Shown: positions 59,901 to 64,000 of the stretch, piece after piece
Layout of the letters: each line of letters begins with the position of its first letter
How positions within the stretch are numbered: position 1 is the stretch's first letter
Source of the DNA: Blastomyces gilchristii SLH14081
Taxonomy: Eukaryota > Ascomycota > Eurotiomycetes > Onygenales > Ajellomycetaceae
Direction: 5' to 3'
DNA length: 64,000 nt
Assembly (NCBI RefSeq): GCF_000003855.2
Contig: NW_003101659.1
Coordinates: 275,475-339,474 of the forward strand
The notes under the pieces: model-generated
What the model was told of the DNA's origin: nothing
Databases searched by the model: none
Seen by the model: only the letters and a program-made list of their open reading frames with translations
Made by a program: the position numbers and the translations under genes

Positions 59901-60002
59901 GTGGTGATGCGAGCTGTTCGAAGATTCTCCTCCAGTGGCGTGTTTGGAGGAGCCCTCGCCAGCCGCCGAGCCGGCCTCACTCGGGAAATACTGTTGACTC
60001 AT
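56949..60002 (-). CDS. FZO1: Mitofusin Fzo1
   Basis: Dynamin-like GTPase of the mitochondrial outer membrane that drives fusion. Exons 60002-59711, 59644-59596, 59520-57437 and 57334-56949 give 936 aa. A disordered N-terminus with phosphodegron-like DSGYGGS is followed by a heptad region. The GTPase has P-loop ITGDLNAGKSTFCNALL (near residue 280), a G2 Thr in QPCTSIFCEV, G3 DAPGLNSDSVKTT and G4-like VVNGFDNIRD. A Gly/Asp/Lys-rich insertion lies in the middle. Near the C-terminus two hydrophobic stretches flank the last intron (around MRRMIVPGMVAA and ALLTASYLLTQI), followed by a coiled-coil (HR2) tail. The last intron (102 nt) is in frame and has no stop. It is divergent from VPS2. Confidence 0.95.
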
Positions 60003-60404
60003 GGCAAGCAAGCGAACTGCGCCGATCAAAGGAGATGAGTGAGCACCCGCATGAAATGAAGAGGGGTCGTTTGAGACGTGGTAGTTGTGTGGATGTTGAA
60101 CCGGGGGGGTTTTTGCAGAGGAAAACGGGTTAATGACGTTGGGTGGAAAAGAATTATTGCTGATGGTCCGGATCTGATTGTCCCGGGCTTGGCGTGGCGC
60201 TTCTGGGCAATCAGCAGCCGAAGCAGAACATCGTCACCGCGACATTATTCAGAGCACCAAGCCGTTGTTCTAGAGACCAGCTAAATAAGTGCAATCCAGC
60301 CTCCTGCTGCTGCTGCTGCTACTGCTGCTGCTGTCTATCACACTGTGATAGTTACCGGGTGTTATATTTTCCTCTCTCTTTACCTTCTCATACAACAACT
60401 CGCA
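60003..60404. promoter_or_regulatory. Divergent promoter FZO1 / VPS2, with CTG repeat
   Basis: 402 bp head-to-head spacer. (CTG)n with one interruption sits at 60305-60334, in the likely 5' UTR of VPS2, followed by a short palindrome atcacactgtgat. Confidence 0.5.
60305..60334. repeat. (CTG)n trinucleotide repeat
   Basis: About ten CTG units with one TAC-type break, about 70-100 nt before the VPS2 start codon. Confidence 0.9.
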
Positions 60405-61494
60405 ATGAATGTACGTACCAATACCATACCCCGCGTTAGAACGACTGCTTACTAGGCAACCAGATCGTAGAATGGGCGTTTGGAAAGCGGATGACCCCCG
60501 CAGAGCGTCTGCGAAAACACCAACGGGCCCTGGAAAAGACGCAGCGCGAACTGGATAGAGAACGTGTTAAGCTGGAAAACCAGGAAAAGAAGCTTGTGCA
60601 GGATATCAAGAAGAGCGCAAAGAATGGGCAAATAGGGGCCTGCAAGATTCAGGCGAAAGATCTGGTTAGGACGAGGCGGTATGTCGATATATTTTCCTTT
60701 CTAGGGAACCTCTTTTCCGCGATTTATACACTGCTTGTGTGTTATCATTTCATTCAAAACCTCATGGTTGCTGATTCGATTATTCTTATTTTGTCATCGT
60801 TTCTTCTAGGTATATCCAAAAGTTCTACTCAATGCGAACACAGCTACAAGCCATCTCCCTCCGGATCCAGGTACGATTTTTGCTTGCGGCGCAAAAAAAC
60901 AAACGAGCCTTTAGAACAGAGGTTATGTTTTCCCCGGGTACCAGGACGTGCTAACACCTATCGGGTTGCCTTGTATAGACCGTTAGGAGTAACGAGCAGA
61001 TGATGCAATCCATGAGAGGCGCAACAATGCTTTTGGGCAGCATGAACAGACAAATGAACCTCCCCGCGCTACAACGGATAGCCATGGAATTCGAACGGGA
61101 GAATGAAATCATGGACCAGCGGCAGGAGTTGATGGACGATGCCATTGACGAGGCCACGGGAATAGAGGATGAGGAGGAAGGCGAGGAGATTGTGAAAGAG
61201 GTCCTGGATGAGATTGGTGTTGATCTCGGGCAAGCTGTATGGTTTTCCTTTTTTTCCTTTTTTTTTTTTCCTTGTTGCTTTTTTCCTTTGAATATTTTCG
61301 AGAGATATGTGTTTCTATAAAGTACTATGTTTGCTGACAGTTAACTATCGCAGATGGGAGAGACGCCTTCGGAATTGCAAAAGGCATCTGTCCCCGAGGG
61401 ACGAGTCGCGCAGGCAGTCGGTGGCGGTGGCGGTGCCGGTGCAAATACAGACGACGACGATTTACAGGCAAGATTAGACAGTCTCCGTCGGTGA
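60405..61494 (+). CDS. VPS2: ESCRT-III subunit Vps2/Did4 (CHMP2)
   Basis: ESCRT-III filament subunit for multivesicular-body formation. Exons 60405-60410, 60464-60678, 60810-60870, 60979-61236 and 61354-61494 give 226 aa, close to CHMP2A. The start MNIVEWAFGKRMTPAERLRK and helix LEKTQRELDRERVKLENQEK are basic, as expected for the core helices; IKKSAKNGQIGACKIQAKDL and IQKFYSMRTQLQAISLRIQT follow. The acidic C-terminal half (GIEDEEEGEEIVKEVLDEIG) ends with LQARLDSLRR, an MIM1-like motif for the Vps4 MIT domain. The first coding exon has only 6 nt (Met-Asn); it is fixed by the GTACGT donor and by IVEWAFG following directly. Confidence 0.96.
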
Positions 61495-61901
61495 TCTATC
61501 ATCTTGCTGTATATTCCCTTTTTCCCCTTTTTCCCGTTTTTCCCTCCTTTTTCTTTTGTGTGGCAGGCAGCGGAGTTTGGCGTTTTGATTTCCACGCTAC
61601 GGACTGCTACATATACTTCCTATTTCTATTTCTATTTCTATTTTTACTTCCATTTTTTCGTAGATTTTTCTTGCTACGAATATGTAATGGACAGTGATAC
61701 ATCAATCGCATGGAGGTTGGTATCTAGAGTTACCCGTTACACCCACTCACGGAGATATCTATGCATCGAAGCTAGTAACGTTGTTTTCTGGTAACATCTC
61801 TCGTGGGTAGTGAAACAATGGAGCTATATAACCCTTTGATGATATACGTAGGGTGTTCGATAACAAATCCTATCCAAGTGTATACGCAGTTAAAAAGTAG
61901 A

Positions 61902-62322
61902 AGTTGTAACACTAAGTCTTGGCGGGGCGTGCGCCTATTAATAACCCCCGCTAAGGCCCAGCCCGGCGGGCAACACGGGCAACACGCGGGCAACAACCTG
62001 CAGCCAGCCAAGCCCATAACTACATAAGAATAAGAACTAACTTAGCTAGACAACTCTCTCCACGTACGTTCCAGCACTCGTCGTTGTCTCTGCTCTGTGT
62101 CTCTGCTCTGTGTCTCTTTGCTCTCTCGTCACTACGACACAGGATACAGTCAGCCAATCACTGCTTAGCGCTGCCTCGAGAGACCTTGGCCTCAGTCCAA
62201 ACCCACCTTATCCTCCTACTCTACTCCCGGCGTCGTCTCATCTCCCCACCACACCACACTCACTCCTCCATGAACTGAACCCGCGCTCCCCTTTAGAATC
62301 TCCGAATTCTACAACTACAACT
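61902..62322. mobile_element. Possible solo LTR or other repeat remnant
   Basis: About 420 bp whose left half (61920-62000) is much more GC-rich than its flanks. It is bounded by a perfect 7-bp inverted pair, AGTTGTA at 61902 and TACAACT at 62316, giving TG...CA-type inner ends. Inside are short direct repeats (gggcaacac units around 61968-61998; a doubled GTCTCTGCTCTGT at 62086-62116). No matching target-site duplication is evident, and no element protein is present. It could equally be ordinary promoter sequence. Confidence 0.3.
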
Positions 62323-62744
62323 TAGAAAGTAAGCCACTGCTCCCTGCATATTAAATTGTTTACATCTTCCCCGTTGCCCCTGTGCTGTCCGTCATTATGG
62401 GTGGGTGGGGGTCTGTTTTTTTTCTACTCTATATTGCCCCCGCCCTGGCTATTCTGTCCCCATAATAAACCCACGGATCAAAATAACTGCTCTTTTAAGT
62501 TATATTTCGCAGAAAATTCTCCTTCAATGCTTTGCGCTGCCATGATTTTTGATTCCTCGCGGCATGGTTGTTTATAAAAAGTACCTAATTTATCTTGATT
62601 GCAGAAAAGTCCTGCTGTATAACCCTGCCTCGTGCTCACCTCCCAGACAAACAACAACATCATCAGCAATAACCACAATCTTCACCACAACAACAACCAC
62701 AAACAATCCTCTAGCTACAAAACGCCTGCTACACCTTACTGACA

Positions 62745-62763
62745 CCCCCCCCCCCCCCCCCCC
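62745..62763. repeat. Poly-C (19 nt)
   Basis: Uninterrupted C run upstream of the PP2C gene. Confidence 0.9.
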
Positions 62764-63162
62764 GGGCCCTAGTCCACATCGATTCACACGCTGGGGTCCC
62801 TAGATGGAATCTTGCTGACGAGATATTGCTGTTCCCGTGGTAGTTATCCACGAGCCTTAAAAGGGTTTGGTCATCATTGCTTCCGAGGTAACTGTGCTTC
62901 CAATATCCTACTTTGCCGCTTGCCATCACCTTGGATGTCCGGGCGCACTCGAGTGGGATTGAGTTTGCTAGGCACGGAATCCGACTATAATTAATTGCTC
63001 TGCTTTACATGATAATACTCAGATCGTGTTGTTTCACTAAATATGCACTTGTGGCATGCGACTGACACTTCCACTTCAATGTTCAGTCCAGGGCCCCGCT
63101 CGTCACGCTTCGCGATTTTCAAACTTGATAGAAACAATACAATAAATAAATAGAAAGAATCG

Positions 63163-63164
<2 letters not shown>

Positions 63165-63202
<38 letters not shown>
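63165..63202. repeat. Poly-A (38 nt)
   Basis: Uninterrupted A run about 160 bp before the PP2C start codon; long poly(dA:dT) tracts in fungal promoters exclude nucleosomes. Confidence 0.95.
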
Positions 63203-63204
<2 letters not shown>

Positions 63205-63361
63205 CGTCCCGGGAGGATATAAATGAATACAAACTTCGCCGCCCGTCCACACCCTCTCTGTCCCATCGACACTGAAGCTCCCGTGTTTTGGTTGGATTGT
63301 CAAGCTGGCAGGAAGCAAGCGGAGGACCTTCTCCTCTAACCAGGGCGGGTTGCTGAACAGA

Positions 63362-64000
63362 ATGTTCGGTGGCTCCACGAGCCCTACCAAAGAGAAAGAC
63401 GATTCCTCCCCTCTCTCCCGCCCTGGTTCGGCGACTCTATCTATCAGTACGGAGAATACAGCCGCTGGCCGCGGAAACAAAGCCACCTCGCCTAGCGACT
63501 CCCTGTCTCCCCGCAACGAGGACCCGAGCCCATCAGCGGAGCAGCCAAAGCGACGAAGTAGCTCTATGACCAAGGCTGTCAATTTCTTCTCCAACGCTAA
63601 AAATTCCCTGCACCTTTCAAGCCCACGGGAGTCCCATAGGGAACAGCAAGCCCTAACGCCTATGCAGAAGCTGGGGAAGATGGATCCCGCCTTGATTGTG
63701 CCGCAAGGGTCCCTGAATAACTCAGCCGGTGAATCAGCGCCAACTGCGCGCTCGTCGTTTCGGGTTGGAGTCACAGAAGATAAGAATAGAAAATGTCGAA
63801 GGACTATGGAAGATACCCATGCCTATCTGTATAATTTTCTTGGAACAGCAGCCCCCACGCCCGCCAGAGCCGATTCTTCTGTCCGCAGCAAAAACTCCGA
63901 GGACTCAATATCTACATCTACAGAGTCTGACGATTTGCCACCTATGATTGAAACGGATAACGGATACTTTGCCATTTTTGACGGGCATGCTGGGACTTTC
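63362..64000 (+). CDS. PP2C-family Ser/Thr phosphatase (3' partial)
   Basis: Mg/Mn-dependent protein phosphatase, cut by the window end after 213 residues with no stop or intron so far. [20 protein letters not shown] opens a long Ser/Pro-rich disordered region containing [20 protein letters not shown]. The catalytic domain begins about residue 135: [20 protein letters not shown], then [13 protein letters not shown], then [11 protein letters not shown], which carries the metal-binding Asp of PP2C motif 2. An insertion rich in Ser/Asp (about 160-195) separates the two motifs. Fungal Ptc1-type phosphatases fit, but the class cannot be fixed without the rest. Confidence 0.9.
   Translation, partial: MFGGSTSPTKEKDDSSPLSRPGSATLSISTENTAAGRGNKATSPSDSLSPRNEDPSPSAEQPKRRSSSMTKAVNFFSNAKNSLHLSSPRESHREQQALTPMQKLGKMDPALIVPQGSLNNSAGESAPTARSSFRVGVTEDKNRKCRRTMEDTHAYLYNFLGTAAPTPARADSSVRSKNSEDSISTSTESDDLPPMIETDNGYFAIFDGHAGTF

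Larger units (their letters stand above)
61495..63361. other. Intergenic VPS2-PP2C gene, with possible repeat remnant
   Basis: 1.87 kb. VPS2 3' UTR on the left; 61902-62322 has the composition of a degenerate repeat (listed separately). Further right are C19 at 62745-62763 and A38 at 63165-63202, the latter about 160 bp before the PP2C start. No gene seen. Confidence 0.5.

Overview
This is a nuclear window from a filamentous ascomycete. Evidence: short introns (about 50-130 nt) with GTATGT/GTAAGT-type donors, gene spacing of a few hundred bases, and a gene set (Mdm10, Edc3, Dpb11/Rad4, Dma-type FHA-RING, PPPDE-thioredoxin-PUL) typical of Pezizomycotina. The protein sequences look most like Eurotiomycetes, and Onygenales (dimorphic-fungus relatives) is my best guess, but that is recollection and not a search. 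I rebuilt exon structures by hand from reading frame, splice motifs and family conservation. I saw no tRNA, rRNA, CRISPR or intact transposon.

Layout, left to right: VAC8 (+, 5' end cut off), CSL4 (+), EFL1/RIA1 (-), a DUF4604 protein (-), PRP19 (+), a RING protein with SUMO-interaction-like motifs (+), mitoribosomal mL43 (-), U1-70K (+), MRT4 (-), MDM10 (+), a DMA1/CHFR-type FHA-RING ligase (+), a bestrophin-like channel (+), an unrecognised lysine/arginine-rich protein (-), a magnesium-chelatase-like orphan (-), VPS16 (+), ALB1 (-), a membrane-anchored USP deubiquitinase (+), an EF-hand protein (-), a PPPDE-thioredoxin-PUL fusion (+), the U-box cyclophilin CYP60/PPIL2 (-), EDC3 (-), PIF1 helicase (-), DPB11 (+), FZO1 mitofusin (-), VPS2 (+), and the start of a PP2C phosphatase (+, 3' end cut off).

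There is no operon logic, but themes recur. Late 60S ribosome maturation: EFL1, MRT4, ALB1. Splicing and U-box proteins: PRP19, U1-70K, CYP60. Ubiquitin/SUMO: DMA1, the RING protein, the USP, the PPPDE fusion. Vacuole/endosome: VAC8, VPS16, VPS2. Mitochondria: MDM10, FZO1, mL43, PIF1. DNA replication: PIF1 and DPB11, head to head. Many neighbours are divergent pairs sharing 340-520 bp.

The most distinctive signals are in gene structure, not gene content: very small coding exons (3, 6, 10, 13, 15, 17, 21 and 22 nt), a probable GC-AG intron in EFL1, three stop-free introns of length 3n, several AAG acceptors, a PIF1 second Met suited to dual targeting, and a PIF1/DPB11 shared promoter with four ACGCG cores. 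I did not find a clearly new biological system; the least explained genes are the magnesium-chelatase-like orphan and the unrecognised basic protein at 28.8-30.0 kb.
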